The notes beneath the pieces are model-generated. The model did no database searches, had not been told where the DNA came from, and was given only the letters and a program-made list of their open reading frames with translations. 64,000 bases of DNA, taken from Myxococcales bacterium (GTDB lineage: Bacteria; Myxococcota_A; Bradymonadia; Bradymonadales; Bradymonadaceae). Shown here one piece after another: positions 8,835 through 17,868 of this stretch. Within the stretch, counting starts at the first letter, position 1, and each line of letters opens with the position of its first letter. Where the stretch lies: assembly GCA_007120035.1 (NCBI GenBank), contig SKON01000193.1, positions 1 to 64,000 of the forward strand. The letters run 5' to 3'. The translations under genes were made by a program, and so were the position numbers.

Positions 8835-8850
8835 AGCAAGCATCGTGCCA
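8835..8850 (-). promoter_or_regulatory. Sigma-54 promoter of the second pilin gene
   Basis: The minus strand reads TGGCACG-N4-TTGCT, again a full consensus match. The predicted leader to the ATG at 8666 is about 155 bases and contains two small inverted repeats, 8784-8796 (ACCAC-N3-GTGGT) and 8805-8820 (TCAGAA-N4-TTCTGA), which could fold in the mRNA. Confidence 0.87.
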
Positions 8851-8880
8851 CGGAGGGAAGTCTGATGGGGCCCATTGTGT

Positions 8881-8909
8881 TTGACAGGCGAATGGGGCGT
8901 CGTTACACC
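8881..8909 (+). promoter_or_regulatory. Sigma-70-type promoter of mfd
   Basis: TTGACA, a 17-base spacer, then TACACC, located 50 bases before the mfd start. It is divergent from the sigma-54 promoter at 8835. Confidence 0.65.
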
Positions 8910-8959
8910 CTCGCGACAGCACGATGGGACGCGGCGAAGTATAGGAAGAGAGAGAAGCG

Positions 8960-11900
8960 GTGAACGAAGCGACGCAGGCAGAGCTCCTGTTTAAGAAGGA
9001 GGGAGAAGACCGGGGCGATCGGGGATTTCCCATCGAGAAGGTGGTGGAGACCCTGATCGGGGGCCAGAAGGTCGCCGCTCAGGGAGATCGGGGTGGGGAG
9101 CGGGCGGCGGCGCTGGCGGAGCTGAGCCGGGGGGTGGGGCGGCCTCTGGTGGTGTGGACGAGCACGGATCGGGAGGCCGAGGAGCTGGTGGAGGACCTGG
9201 GGATCTTCCTGGAGCCCGGGCAGGCCCAGTGGTTTCCTGCGGTGGACGTGGGTCCTTTCTATCAGGCGACGGCGGATCGATCCGTGACGCTGTCCCGGCT
9301 AGCGGTGCTCCACCGGTTGACCAGTGATGAGCCGCCGGCGGTGACCGTGGCCTCCGTGCAGGCGGTGATGCGCAAGACCCTGCCAAAGGATCGGTTTGTC
9401 GCCCATCGGCACAGGCTGGAGGTGGAGGCGACCCTGACGAACGAGGAGCTGCGGGGATGGATGCGGGACTGCGGGTACTCTGAAGTAGATCTGGTCGAAG
9501 ATCGGGGCACCTTCGCGGTCCGGGGCGACGTGGTGGATCTCTTCCCCCCGGATCGGGAGACCCCCCTGCGGGTGGAGCGGTGGGGCGATGAGATCGCCGA
9601 GATCCGGAGCTTTCATCCCGAGTCTCAGCGGAGCCTGGAGAGCCTGAGCTACTGCGAGATCTATCCCGTCCGGGAGGCGATCCTCGACGAGGTGGGGGTG
9701 AAGCTGGCGTTCGGAAAGCTCCGGGAGCGCAACGCCGAGCTGGGGCGGCCCTTCTCGGAGCTTCGGGACACCCTGGCGGATCTGCAGGCCGGGATTCATC
9801 GGGTCGGGATCGAGGCGCTGCTGCCGGCGCTCCACGAATCCCTCGGGGATCTCCTGGACTATTGTCCCGAGGAGGCCCTGGTGGTGGCCGTGGAGCCCGA
9901 GGCGATCCTGGAGATGGCCCGGGAGCACTGGGATCGGCGAAACGCGGAGTGGGAGGGGGCCCTCGGGGAAGGGGCGCTGCTCTTTGAGGAGGAGGCATAT
10001 CTTGGGGCGCCGGCGACGGTGGAGGAGATCCTGGACACCGAGGCCCGGATGTCCTGGCGACGTCTGGCGGTGATCGACCCCGATGATCCCCGAGGAGAGG
10101 CCGAGGTGGCGGTGCAGTTCCGGTCTCGGGAGAACACCGATGTGGTGCAGCTCCGCAAGCAGTTCCCCGGAGTAGAGGCCACGGTGAAAGCCTGGGCCCA
10201 GGCGCTGCCGCAGTGGAAGGAGCGCTACGGACGGGTGGCTGTGGTCTGCCGGACCCGGGCCCAATGCGATCGCCTCGTGGAGATGCTCGAGGCCCTGGGA
10301 CATCCGGCGATGCAGGTCGACCCGCCCCTGGATCTGGGGGAGATTATTGCCCCGCCGGCCCAGGTGGTGGAGGTCTACCGGGGACACCTGTCCCGGGGGT
10401 TCCGATCGGAGTGGCGATCCGTGGCGGTGGTCTCCGGGACGGAGCTCTTCGGGGAGCGGGTGGTGACCTCGGAGCGGCGAAGCTTCGTGGAGCACGCCGC
10501 GATCAGCCACTTCAAGGATCTGAGCGAGGGCGATCTGGTGGTCCACGTGGACTTCGGGATCGGTCGATACCTGGGGATCGAGCACCTGGAAGTGGAGGGG
10601 ATCGGCAACGACTTTCTGCACATCGAGTACGCCCAGGGAGATAAGCTCTTTCTGCCCGTGTATCGACTGGGCCGGGTCCAGAAATACATCGGCGCCGCCG
10701 ACGGGGTGGCCCTGGATCGGATGGGAGGAACCCGGTGGGAGCGGACCAAGGAGCGGGTCAAGGAGAACCTCCGGGAGATGGCCGGGGAGCTCCTGGCGCT
10801 CTACGCCCGGCGAGAGATGGCCAAGGGGATCACCTACAGCCCGCCGGACGAGATCTACCGGGGCTTCGAAGAGGCATTTCCCTTCGAGGAGACCCCGGAC
10901 CAGGAGCGGGCCATTGAGGACGTGATCGCCGACATGACCCGTCCCCGGCCCATGGACCGCCTGGTCTGTGGGGACGTGGGGTTTGGCAAGACCGAGGTGG
11001 CGATCCGGGCGGCCATGAAGGCCGTGGTCGACGGCCGACAGGTGGCCGTGTTGGTGCCCACCACGCTCCTGGCGGAGCAGCACCTGCTCTCGTTCAAAGA
11101 GCGTATGGACGAGTTCGGGGTGCGGGTGGAGGCGTTGAGCCGGTTTCGGTCCTCGAAAGAGAGCAAGGAGATCCTGGAGGACACCGCCGCCGGCAAGGTG
11201 GACGTGCTGATCGGGACTCACCGGCTCTTGTCGCGGGACGTGGAGTTCTCCCGGCTCGGGCTATTGATCGTCGACGAAGAGCAGCGGTTCGGGGTGAAGC
11301 ATAAAGAGAAGATCAAGACCATGCGCACCCATATCGACGTGCTGACCCTGACGGCGACGCCGATCCCCCGGACCCTGCAGATGAGCCTGCTGGGGATCCG
11401 GGACCTCTCGATCATCGCCACGCCGCCCCACAACCGGCTGGCCGTGCGGACCCACGTCGCCAAGTTCAGCCAGAGCATCATTCGGGAGGCGATCCTGCGG
11501 GAGCTCTCCCGGGGCGGTCAGGTGTTCTTCGTCCATAACCGGGTGGCGACCGTCGCCGAGATGGCGGAGCAGCTCAAAGAGATCGTGCCCGAGGCCCGCA
11601 TCGGCGTCGGCCACGGGCAGATGGCCGAGGGGGCCCTGGAGAAGGTGATGGTCGACTACGTCCGGGGGGAGATCAACGTGCTCTTGTGCACGAGCATCGT
11701 GGAGAGCGGGCTCGATATCCCCAACGCCAATACGATCATCGTCAACCGGGCCGATCTCTTCGGGCTCTCCCAGCTCTATCAGCTCCGGGGACGGGTGGGC
11801 CGGGGCAATACAAGGGCCTACGCCTATCTTCTGGTGCCCGGGCGGCGGAAGCTCCCCGACGACGCTCAGAAGCGGCTGGAGGTAATCCAGACCTACACGG

Positions 11901-12511
11901 AGCTGGGGAGCGGCTTTCAGGTGGCGAGCTACGATCTGGAGATCCGGGGGGCAGGCAATCTCTTGAGCGACGATCAGTCGGGGCACGTGGCCGCCGTGGG
12001 GCTCGACCTGTACACGGAGCTCCTGGAGGAGGCGATCTACGATCTCCGGGATGAGGAGCCCGAGCAGGCCCTGGAGCCGGAGGTGAACATCGCCGTGGAG
12101 GCCTATGTGCCCGACACCTACGTGCCGGCGACGAGCCTGCGGTTGATGTTCTACAAGCGGTTCTCCCTGGCCCGGACCCAGGAGGAGCTGGGGGCGATCT
12201 ACGAGGAGATGGTGGATCGGTTCGGAGATCCCCCGGAGGGCGTCCGAAACCTGCGGAAGGTGGTGGAGATCAAGGTCGACCTGCGACGGATCCGGGCCCC
12301 TCGGTTGGACGTGGGGATGTCGGCGGTGAGCGTGGAGCTCGATCGAAGCACGCCGTTGAACCCGGCGAAGGTGGTCGATATGGTCAATGCCAGCGGCGGC
12401 CGGTGGCGGCTGACCTCGGAGATGAAGCTGATCTACCAGTTGAAGGTCGACGAGTCGGCCCGGCCTCTGAAGACGGCCCGGGCGGTGCTGGACCAACTGC
12501 TCTCCCTGTAA
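8960..12511 (+). CDS. mfd: Transcription-repair coupling factor Mfd
   Basis: ATP-dependent translocase that removes stalled RNA polymerase from DNA lesions and recruits UvrA. The 1183 residues hold, in order, a UvrB-like N-terminal region, the RNA polymerase interaction domain (LVVHVDFGIGRYLG.E region), a RecG-type helicase with Walker A GDVGFGKT at 671-678 and the DEEQ box at 772-775, motif VI RGRVGR, and the C-terminal TRCF domain. The GTG start at 8960 follows a purine-rich stretch. It opens a long rightward gene run; the PpiC lipoprotein gene begins nine bases after its stop. Confidence 0.97.
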   Translation: MNEATQAELLFKKEGEDRGDRGFPIEKVVETLIGGQKVAAQGDRGGERAAALAELSRGVGRPLVVWTSTDREAEELVEDLGIFLEPGQAQWFPAVDVGPFYQATADRSVTLSRLAVLHRLTSDEPPAVTVASVQAVMRKTLPKDRFVAHRHRLEVEATLTNEELRGWMRDCGYSEVDLVEDRGTFAVRGDVVDLFPPDRETPLRVERWGDEIAEIRSFHPESQRSLESLSYCEIYPVREAILDEVGVKLAFGKLRERNAELGRPFSELRDTLADLQAGIHRVGIEALLPALHESLGDLLDYCPEEALVVAVEPEAILEMAREHWDRRNAEWEGALGEGALLFEEEAYLGAPATVEEILDTEARMSWRRLAVIDPDDPRGEAEVAVQFRSRENTDVVQLRKQFPGVEATVKAWAQALPQWKERYGRVAVVCRTRAQCDRLVEMLEALGHPAMQVDPPLDLGEIIAPPAQVVEVYRGHLSRGFRSEWRSVAVVSGTELFGERVVTSERRSFVEHAAISHFKDLSEGDLVVHVDFGIGRYLGIEHLEVEGIGNDFLHIEYAQGDKLFLPVYRLGRVQKYIGAADGVALDRMGGTRWERTKERVKENLREMAGELLALYARREMAKGITYSPPDEIYRGFEEAFPFEETPDQERAIEDVIADMTRPRPMDRLVCGDVGFGKTEVAIRAAMKAVVDGRQVAVLVPTTLLAEQHLLSFKERMDEFGVRVEALSRFRSSKESKEILEDTAAGKVDVLIGTHRLLSRDVEFSRLGLLIVDEEQRFGVKHKEKIKTMRTHIDVLTLTATPIPRTLQMSLLGIRDLSIIATPPHNRLAVRTHVAKFSQSIIREAILRELSRGGQVFFVHNRVATVAEMAEQLKEIVPEARIGVGHGQMAEGALEKVMVDYVRGEINVLLCTSIVESGLDIPNANTIIVNRADLFGLSQLYQLRGRVGRGNTRAYAYLLVPGRRKLPDDAQKRLEVIQTYTELGSGFQVASYDLEIRGAGNLLSDDQSGHVAAVGLDLYTELLEEAIYDLRDEEPEQALEPEVNIAVEAYVPDTYVPATSLRLMFYKRFSLARTQEELGAIYEEMVDRFGDPPEGVRNLRKVVEIKVDLRRIRAPRLDVGMSAVSVELDRSTPLNPAKVVDMVNASGGRWRLTSEMKLIYQLKVDESARPLKTARAVLDQLLSL

Positions 12512-12520
12512 AGGACGGTG

Positions 12521-13525
12521 ATGAAAGCGGCGGTAGCGGTAGTGACATTCGGGGCGGCGATGATGGTGGTGGCCCTGGGGTGCGCGCCCGAGAAGCCCTC
12601 GTCGGGAGACACCCGGCAGTTACAGGTGTCCGAGGGCGCCTCGGAGAGCGCCGAGGGCCAGGCCGTGGTGGCCCGGATCAACGGAGAGGAGCTGACGCTG
12701 GAGGAGTTCGAGCGGCGGATCGACGGGCTCGCGCCCTTCGCCCGGGTCCGGCTGCAGTCACCGGAGCGGCGCCGGGAGTACCTGCAGTCCATGGTGCAGT
12801 TTGAGGTGATGGCCGACGAGGCCGAGCGGCGGGGCTACGGGGATCGACCGGAGGTCCGCCACGCCATGAAGGAGACCATGGTGCGGTTGATGATCGCTGA
12901 GGAGCTGCGGGGCACCGTCGGGATCGACGAGCTCGATGAGGCGGCTGTGGCGGCCTTCTACGACGAGGTTCGCGAGGAGTTCTCTCGTCCCGAGCGACGG
13001 CGGATCGCGGCGGTCCGGGTCGATGATGAGGCGGCGGCGACGGCGCTCTTCGAGCGATGGATGGAGGAGTCCTCCAACGGGTCTGTCGAGGACCTCGACC
13101 AGCGGACCCGGGAATTTCAGCGGTTCGCGTTTCGTCACTCCCAGGAGAGGGAGACCGGGGATCGGGGGGGGGACCTGGGGTGGGTGGTGGCGCCTGGTGA
13201 CGACGCAGAGCGGGAGGTCTTCGAGGTGGAGATCGGTGAGGCCCGGGGGCCCGTGGAGATCGAGGGGCGGTGGGAGATCTGGATGGTGGTGGAAGAAGAG
13301 ATCGCCGTGGACAGGCTCCTGCAGGACGTGGAGGGGGAGCTGCGGACCCGGCTCTACGAGGAGCGCCGGCGACAGGCTCGGGACGCCTTCGTGGAGTCTT
13401 TGATGGCCGACGCCGAGATCGAGGTCTTTGAGGACGAGCTCAGCGAGATGAAGCCGCCTTCGGCTCGGGTGCCTCGTCGGTTGGAGGAGCTCCCCCGCCT
13501 GCCCTTGCGGTCCCATCGACCGTGA
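12521..13525 (+). CDS. PpiC/SurA-type peptidyl-prolyl isomerase lipoprotein
   Basis: Predicted periplasmic foldase anchored as a lipoprotein. The N-terminus is a lipoprotein signal with lipobox VALGC. An N-terminal chaperone-like helical part (VVARINGEELTLEEFERRI) is followed by a parvulin-like core (RRIAAVRV..., FRHSQERETGDRGGDLGWV). Length 334 residues. ATG 12521 follows AAGGA; a GTG directly before it is an alternative. It lies nine bases after mfd and just before a SurA homologue, so this is a two-isomerase envelope folding module. The rotamase core is less canonical than in the next gene, so activity is not certain. Confidence 0.87.
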   Translation: MKAAVAVVTFGAAMMVVALGCAPEKPSSGDTRQLQVSEGASESAEGQAVVARINGEELTLEEFERRIDGLAPFARVRLQSPERRREYLQSMVQFEVMADEAERRGYGDRPEVRHAMKETMVRLMIAEELRGTVGIDELDEAAVAAFYDEVREEFSRPERRRIAAVRVDDEAAATALFERWMEESSNGSVEDLDQRTREFQRFAFRHSQERETGDRGGDLGWVVAPGDDAEREVFEVEIGEARGPVEIEGRWEIWMVVEEEIAVDRLLQDVEGELRTRLYEERRRQARDAFVESLMADAEIEVFEDELSEMKPPSARVPRRLEELPRLPLRSHRP

Positions 13526-13569
13526 GGGATAAGTATCGCGACGACGAACGAACGAGGACGGAAGGATAC

Positions 13570-14544
13570 ATGAAGCGTGTTCAAGCATTCATAGCGGGCC
13601 TGGCCTTCGCGGGCCTCTTCTTGGGGGCGACGTCGGCCACGGCCGACGAGGTGGTGATCGACCGGATCGTGGCCCAGATCAACGAGGAGATCATCACGGA
13701 GTACGAGCTGGAGCAGGCGGCGTTGTCTTTCCTGATCCAGCAGGGGGTGCACCCTCAGGTGCTGGATAACCCTCGGCAGAGACGGCAGGTGATGGAGGAG
13801 ACCCTGGAGGATCTGATCAATCGGATCCTGGTGGAGCAGGAGGCGGCTCGACTGGGGATCGAGATCGCTCAGGAGGAGATCGACCTGTGGATCGCCGACA
13901 CTCGGAGCCAGCAGGGGCTCTCGGAGGAGCAGTTCCGGCAGATGATCGGGCAGTACGGGATCAGCTTTGAGGACTACGAGCAGATCATCGCCGACAACCT
14001 CTTGCAGATGCGGTTGATGCAGATGCGTTCCCGGGGAGCGGCGGTGTCGGAGTCCGAGGTGGAGGCGATGTACCGGCGGCGGTATGGAGCTCAGACGACA
14101 GAGGTCTTTCGGGAGATCCGGCACATCCTGATCGTGCCCGATCCGGAGACCGGAGGTGTCGAGGGCGCCATGGAGATCGCCACGGACCTCCGGGAGCAGA
14201 TCCTCGCCGGGGAGGACTTCGGGGCCCTGGCCGACCAATACAGTCAGGGCCCGGGCGCCGGGGCCGGGGGCATGTTGGGTCGGTTTCGGCGAGGCCAGTT
14301 AGAGAGCTCCTTTGAGGACATCGCGTTCGCGATCGCTGTGGGAGAGCTCTCGGAGCCCGTGGAGACCTCCTTCGGGATCCACCTGATCGAGGTGTTGAGC
14401 GAAGAGGAGTCCGCCGGCGGTGAGAATGTGGAGCGGCGCAAGGCGGAGATCCGCGCCTGGCTGCAGCAGCAGGCCATGGAGCGGCAGCTCACGACACTCT
14501 TGTCCACGCTTCGGACCCGGGCGTTCGTCGATGTCCGATACTGA
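13570..14544 (+). CDS. surA: SurA-like periplasmic chaperone/peptidyl-prolyl isomerase
   Basis: Helps outer-membrane proteins fold in the periplasm. A signal peptide ending ATADEVV is followed by the SurA N-domain (VDRIVAQINEEIIT-like start, EDLINRILVEQEA) and one parvulin domain (EIRHILI..., FGALADQYSQGPGAGAGGMLGRFRRGQL, SFGIHLIEV). At 324 residues it has one PPIase domain rather than the two of E. coli SurA, as in many deltaproteobacterial homologues. ATG 13570 has GAAGGA upstream. The next gene, pdxA, overlaps its last 14 bases, keeping the surA-pdxA order known from enterobacteria. Confidence 0.88.
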   Translation: MKRVQAFIAGLAFAGLFLGATSATADEVVIDRIVAQINEEIITEYELEQAALSFLIQQGVHPQVLDNPRQRRQVMEETLEDLINRILVEQEAARLGIEIAQEEIDLWIADTRSQQGLSEEQFRQMIGQYGISFEDYEQIIADNLLQMRLMQMRSRGAAVSESEVEAMYRRRYGAQTTEVFREIRHILIVPDPETGGVEGAMEIATDLREQILAGEDFGALADQYSQGPGAGAGGMLGRFRRGQLESSFEDIAFAIAVGELSEPVETSFGIHLIEVLSEEESAGGENVERRKAEIRAWLQQQAMERQLTTLLSTLRTRAFVDVRY

Positions 14545-15535
14545 ACTCCCCAGGCTGGCGATCACCATGGGCGATCCGGCGGGGATCGGGCCGGAGGTGA
14601 TCCTGAAAGCCCTGGCCCGGCGACCAGAGCTGTGGGAGCAGGTGGTGATCTTCGGGGCCGAGGAGGTGCTCCGCGAGGAGGACCGGTTCTTGGCGGGGAC
14701 TCTTGCGGAGTATCGCTCTCCGCTCTCGGCGGTGGAGATCGAGGAGATCAGCGAAGGGGTGCGGTTTGGTGGACGGCCTGCGGGTCGGCCCGATGAGCGG
14801 TGCGCGACGATGCAGAGCCGGGCCCTGACCCGGGGGATCGAGGCGATGAAGCGCGGTGACGCCCAGGCGTTGGTCACAGCCCCGATCAACAAGGCCCTCT
14901 TCCGACTGATCGGCGAGGCGCCGCAGGGGCACACGGAACGACTGGCCGACGCGTTTGGGGTGGATGATGTGGTGATGATGCTCGCCGGGCCGCGGCTGAG
15001 AGTGGCTCTGGTGACGACCCACTGCGCGTTGAGCGAGGTGGCCACCGGGGTGACCCCGGAGCGGGTGCGACGGACGGTGACGATCACGGCGGGGTCGCTG
15101 CGGCGGGAGTTTGGGGTGGACCGGCCCCGGGTGGCGCTCTGCGCGTTGAACCCCCACGCCGGGGAGCGGGGGACCATGGGGGAAGAGGAGCAAGAGTGGA
15201 TCGGGCCTCTGGCCGACGAACTCAGGAGAGAGCTGAGAGGTGTCGAGCTCGTGGGGCCCCTGCCGTCGGATACGCTCTTTTCGGGGTTTCGGACGGGGCA
15301 GCCCTACGACGCGGTGGTGGCGCTCTATCACGACCAGGGGTTGATCCCGCTGAAGCTCCTTCACTTCGGGGAATCCGCCAATATCACGTTGGGGCTGCCC
15401 GTGGTGCGGACCTCCGTGGATCACGGGACGGCCTATGATATCGCCGGGCAGGGCAGGGCCGATGAGGGATCGATGGTGTTTGCCCTTCAGTCAGCGTGGG
15501 ACCTGTGGAGTCGTCGCAGCCGAGGTGAGCGATGA
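14531..15535 (+). CDS. pdxA: 4-hydroxythreonine-4-phosphate dehydrogenase
   Basis: Oxidises 4-phosphohydroxy-threonine in the DXP-dependent vitamin B6 pathway. The 334-residue protein begins with ITMGDPAGIGPEV and shows the metal and substrate blocks VTAPINKA, GHTE, TTHCAL, LNPHAGE, DTLF and YHDQGLIPLK. It overlaps surA by 14 bases and the next gene by ATGA, so all three are probably translated from one message. Confidence 0.96.
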   Translation: MSDTELPRLAITMGDPAGIGPEVILKALARRPELWEQVVIFGAEEVLREEDRFLAGTLAEYRSPLSAVEIEEISEGVRFGGRPAGRPDERCATMQSRALTRGIEAMKRGDAQALVTAPINKALFRLIGEAPQGHTERLADAFGVDDVVMMLAGPRLRVALVTTHCALSEVATGVTPERVRRTVTITAGSLRREFGVDRPRVALCALNPHAGERGTMGEEEQEWIGPLADELRRELRGVELVGPLPSDTLFSGFRTGQPYDAVVALYHDQGLIPLKLLHFGESANITLGLPVVRTSVDHGTAYDIAGQGRADEGSMVFALQSAWDLWSRRSRGER

Positions 15536-16296
15536 GCGTGACCGTGGAGGTCGAAGGGCCGGTGTGGACCGTGGTGCTGAGCCGGCCGTCGCGGAGAAAC
15601 GCTGTGGATCGAGAGACCGCCGAGGCGCTGGCCGAGGCGTTTCGCCGGTTCGAGGATGATGAGGCGGCGCGGGTCGCCGTCCTCTGGGGCGCCGGCGGTA
15701 CCTTCTGTGCCGGGGCGGATCTGAAGGCCTTCGCCGAGGGGAGAGGCAACCGGGTGGAGCCCGACGGGGATGGACCCATGGGGCCGACCCGAATGGAGCT
15801 GTCCAAGCCAGTGATCGCCGCCGTGGCCGGGCATGCCGTGGCCGGAGGATTGGAGCTGGCCCTCTGGTGTGATCTCCGGGTGGCCGAAGAAGACGCGGTG
15901 TTCGGGGTGTTCTGTCGACGGTGGGGGGTTCCGTTGATCGACGGCGGCACCCTGCGATTGGCTCGCCACGTGGGGCAGGGTCGGGCGCTGGATATGGTTC
16001 TGACCGGCCGGCCGGTGGAGGCCCAGGAGGCGTTGGGGTGGGGGCTCTGCGATCGGGTGGTACCCCGGGGACAGGCCCGAGAGGCGGCGGAGGAGCTGGC
16101 GGCGGCGGTGGCCCACTTTCCTCAAGGCTGCATGAGGGCCGATCGGGCCTCCGTACGAGAGCAGTGGGGTCTGAGCGAAGAAGAGGCGTTAATGAGGGAG
16201 TTTTCTCGGGGGGCCCAGGTGTTGGACGAGGCCCGAGAGGGGGCGGCGCGGTTTGCGGCCGGGGCCGGGCGCCACGGAAGTTTCGACGATCTCTGA
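15532..16296 (+). CDS. Enoyl-CoA hydratase/isomerase (crotonase) family protein
   Basis: Crotonase-fold enzyme of 254 residues. Visible blocks are LSRPSRRNAVDRET, the first oxyanion strand GTFCAGADLKAF, and the second oxyanion helix KPVIAAVAGHAVAGGLELALWCDLRVA. The position of one classical catalytic Glu holds FCRRWGVPLIDGG, a pattern seen in several non-hydratase crotonases, so I do not assign the reaction. It overlaps pdxA by ATGA. Confidence 0.88.
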   Translation: MSVTVEVEGPVWTVVLSRPSRRNAVDRETAEALAEAFRRFEDDEAARVAVLWGAGGTFCAGADLKAFAEGRGNRVEPDGDGPMGPTRMELSKPVIAAVAGHAVAGGLELALWCDLRVAEEDAVFGVFCRRWGVPLIDGGTLRLARHVGQGRALDMVLTGRPVEAQEALGWGLCDRVVPRGQAREAAEELAAAVAHFPQGCMRADRASVREQWGLSEEEALMREFSRGAQVLDEAREGAARFAAGAGRHGSFDDL

Positions 16297-16342
16297 CGGT
16301 TCTCCCTCGGAGAGTCCTCCTGTTGACAGCAAGGTAGCCCGA

Positions 16343-17866
16343 ATGGGCGAAGCGATCACAACCTTTGAATTTGAGGATCGGATCCTCAAGAGCCTCCGCG
16401 GACGTGACGGGGTGGCCACGGCCGCCGACGTGGCGGCCGACACGGGGCTGCCGTTGCACGAGGTGGAGGGGGCCATGCGACGGATGGTCCAGGACTACAA
16501 GAGCCACCTCGACGTCGACGACGAGGGCAACCTCTTGTATCGATTCGACCCCTCGTTGCGGCGGCGGGGAGAGCAGCCCGGGAGGTGGTGGTACGAGTTC
16601 AAGCAGAAGGTGTGGCGGGCCTTTGTGTGGACCTTCAAGGTCTGGATCATGGTGATGCTCGTCGGGTACACGGCGACCTTCTTGGTGCTCCTGCTGGCCC
16701 TCTCCATCGCCGGGATCGCCGCGGCGGCGTCGTCGGATTCCGACGGGATCGGGGAGGTGCTCTTTCTGCCGTTTTACCTGCTCCTGCGGGTGTTGGAGCT
16801 GGTGTTCTGGATCAGCCTCTTTGAGGACCGTCGGTTTTCCCGGGGCCGGCGTTATGGTCGGGGCCGGGGATACGGGCGAGGGCGAGGACGGGGAGGGCGG
16901 TTTGGCCGGAGGGAGAAGCCCAAAGAAGCTCTCTACCACAAGATCTTTCGGTATGTGTTTGGGCCTCCCGACAAGAGCGATCCCCTGGCGGGGCAACGGG
17001 CGTTCGCGAAGTTCGTGCGGTCTCGCAAGGGGCGAGTGACGGCGGCGGAGTGGGCGTCTCGGACCGGACATAGCCTGCAGGAGGCCGATCAGGCGTTGAC
17101 CGCGGGGGTGATGCGGTTCGGGGGAGACATCGAGGTGAGCCCCGGCGGGGAGCTGGTGTACCACTTCGACGAGCTGCGGTTGACCGCAGGAGAGGAGACG
17201 GGGCGGCCGCCGGCGCCGATCTGGGAGCGGCCTGTGCGGCTGGAGAAGCTCACCGGGGAGAACACGGACAGGGCCAATCGGTGGATCACGGTGCTGAACA
17301 GCTTCAACCTGATGATGGGGGCCGGGGTGTTGGGGGCGTCGGCGTCTCTGACGACCCTGGCGGTGGTGGGGTTGGGGTGGATTCCCCTGATCTTCAGCCT
17401 CCTCTTCTTCGCCGTTCCCCTGGGGCGGCGGGTGAAGAGGCGCCGTGAGAAGCGTCGTGCGGAGCGGGAGAATGAGCGGCGAAGCCTGGTGGAGGCGATC
17501 TACTTGTCCGTGGGAGAAGAAGGGCCCCGGCAGGTGGACGCCCGGATCTTCGACACCTCCGAGCAGGGTGATAGACTGCTCACCGACTTTGAGGCCGAGG
17601 TTCGGGTGACCGACGAGGGCATGATGTATTACACCTTTCCGACGGTGACGGCGCAGGTGAACGCCGCCGAGACGGCTCGCCATCGAGCCGCCGAGGAAGT
17701 GGTCTTCGGGGAGCGGATCTTCAGCTCCGATGAAGAGGAGATGAGCCTTCACGAGGTGGAGATGAAGGACTTCGAGGAGCGACTCGCCAGGGAGCTCGGC
17801 GGGCAGGGACCTCAGGAGTTCGATCTGGAGTGGGAGGTGGAAGAAGCCTATCAGGTGGGAGCCTGA
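16343..17866 (+). CDS. Membrane protein with three winged-helix-like repeats and an RG-rich loop
   Basis: I do not recognise a named family. The 507 residues contain a module seen three times: about 11-70 (LKSLRGRDGVATAADVAADTG to LLYRFD), about 220-280 (FVRSRKGRVTAAEWASRTG to LVYHFD) and a more diverged copy near 390-460 (ending MMYYTFP). Each looks like a small helix-turn-helix followed by a two-stranded wing. Between copies one and two lie two membrane segments (about 100-165) and a cytoplasmic-looking Arg/Gly run RRYGRGRGYGRGRGRGGRFG near 185. Between two and three is another membrane pair (about 315-360). ATG 16343 lies 46 bases after the crotonase gene. The RG run suggests RNA or acidic lipid binding, which is inference only. 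Confidence 0.75.
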   Translation: MGEAITTFEFEDRILKSLRGRDGVATAADVAADTGLPLHEVEGAMRRMVQDYKSHLDVDDEGNLLYRFDPSLRRRGEQPGRWWYEFKQKVWRAFVWTFKVWIMVMLVGYTATFLVLLLALSIAGIAAAASSDSDGIGEVLFLPFYLLLRVLELVFWISLFEDRRFSRGRRYGRGRGYGRGRGRGGRFGRREKPKEALYHKIFRYVFGPPDKSDPLAGQRAFAKFVRSRKGRVTAAEWASRTGHSLQEADQALTAGVMRFGGDIEVSPGGELVYHFDELRLTAGEETGRPPAPIWERPVRLEKLTGENTDRANRWITVLNSFNLMMGAGVLGASASLTTLAVVGLGWIPLIFSLLFFAVPLGRRVKRRREKRRAERENERRSLVEAIYLSVGEEGPRQVDARIFDTSEQGDRLLTDFEAEVRVTDEGMMYYTFPTVTAQVNAAETARHRAAEEVVFGERIFSSDEEEMSLHEVEMKDFEERLARELGGQGPQEFDLEWEVEEAYQVGA

Positions 17867-17868
17867 GT

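Noticed and set aside
9299-11221. A 640-codon open frame on the minus strand inside mfd
   Set aside because: It mirrors the codon structure of mfd, is Pro/His/Leu-rich without any family pattern, and mfd is a clear gene. High GC makes such antisense frames common.
15491-17752. A 753-codon open frame on the minus strand across the crotonase and repeat-protein genes
   Set aside because: Composition is dominated by R, P, H and L with no domain; the plus-strand genes are well supported.
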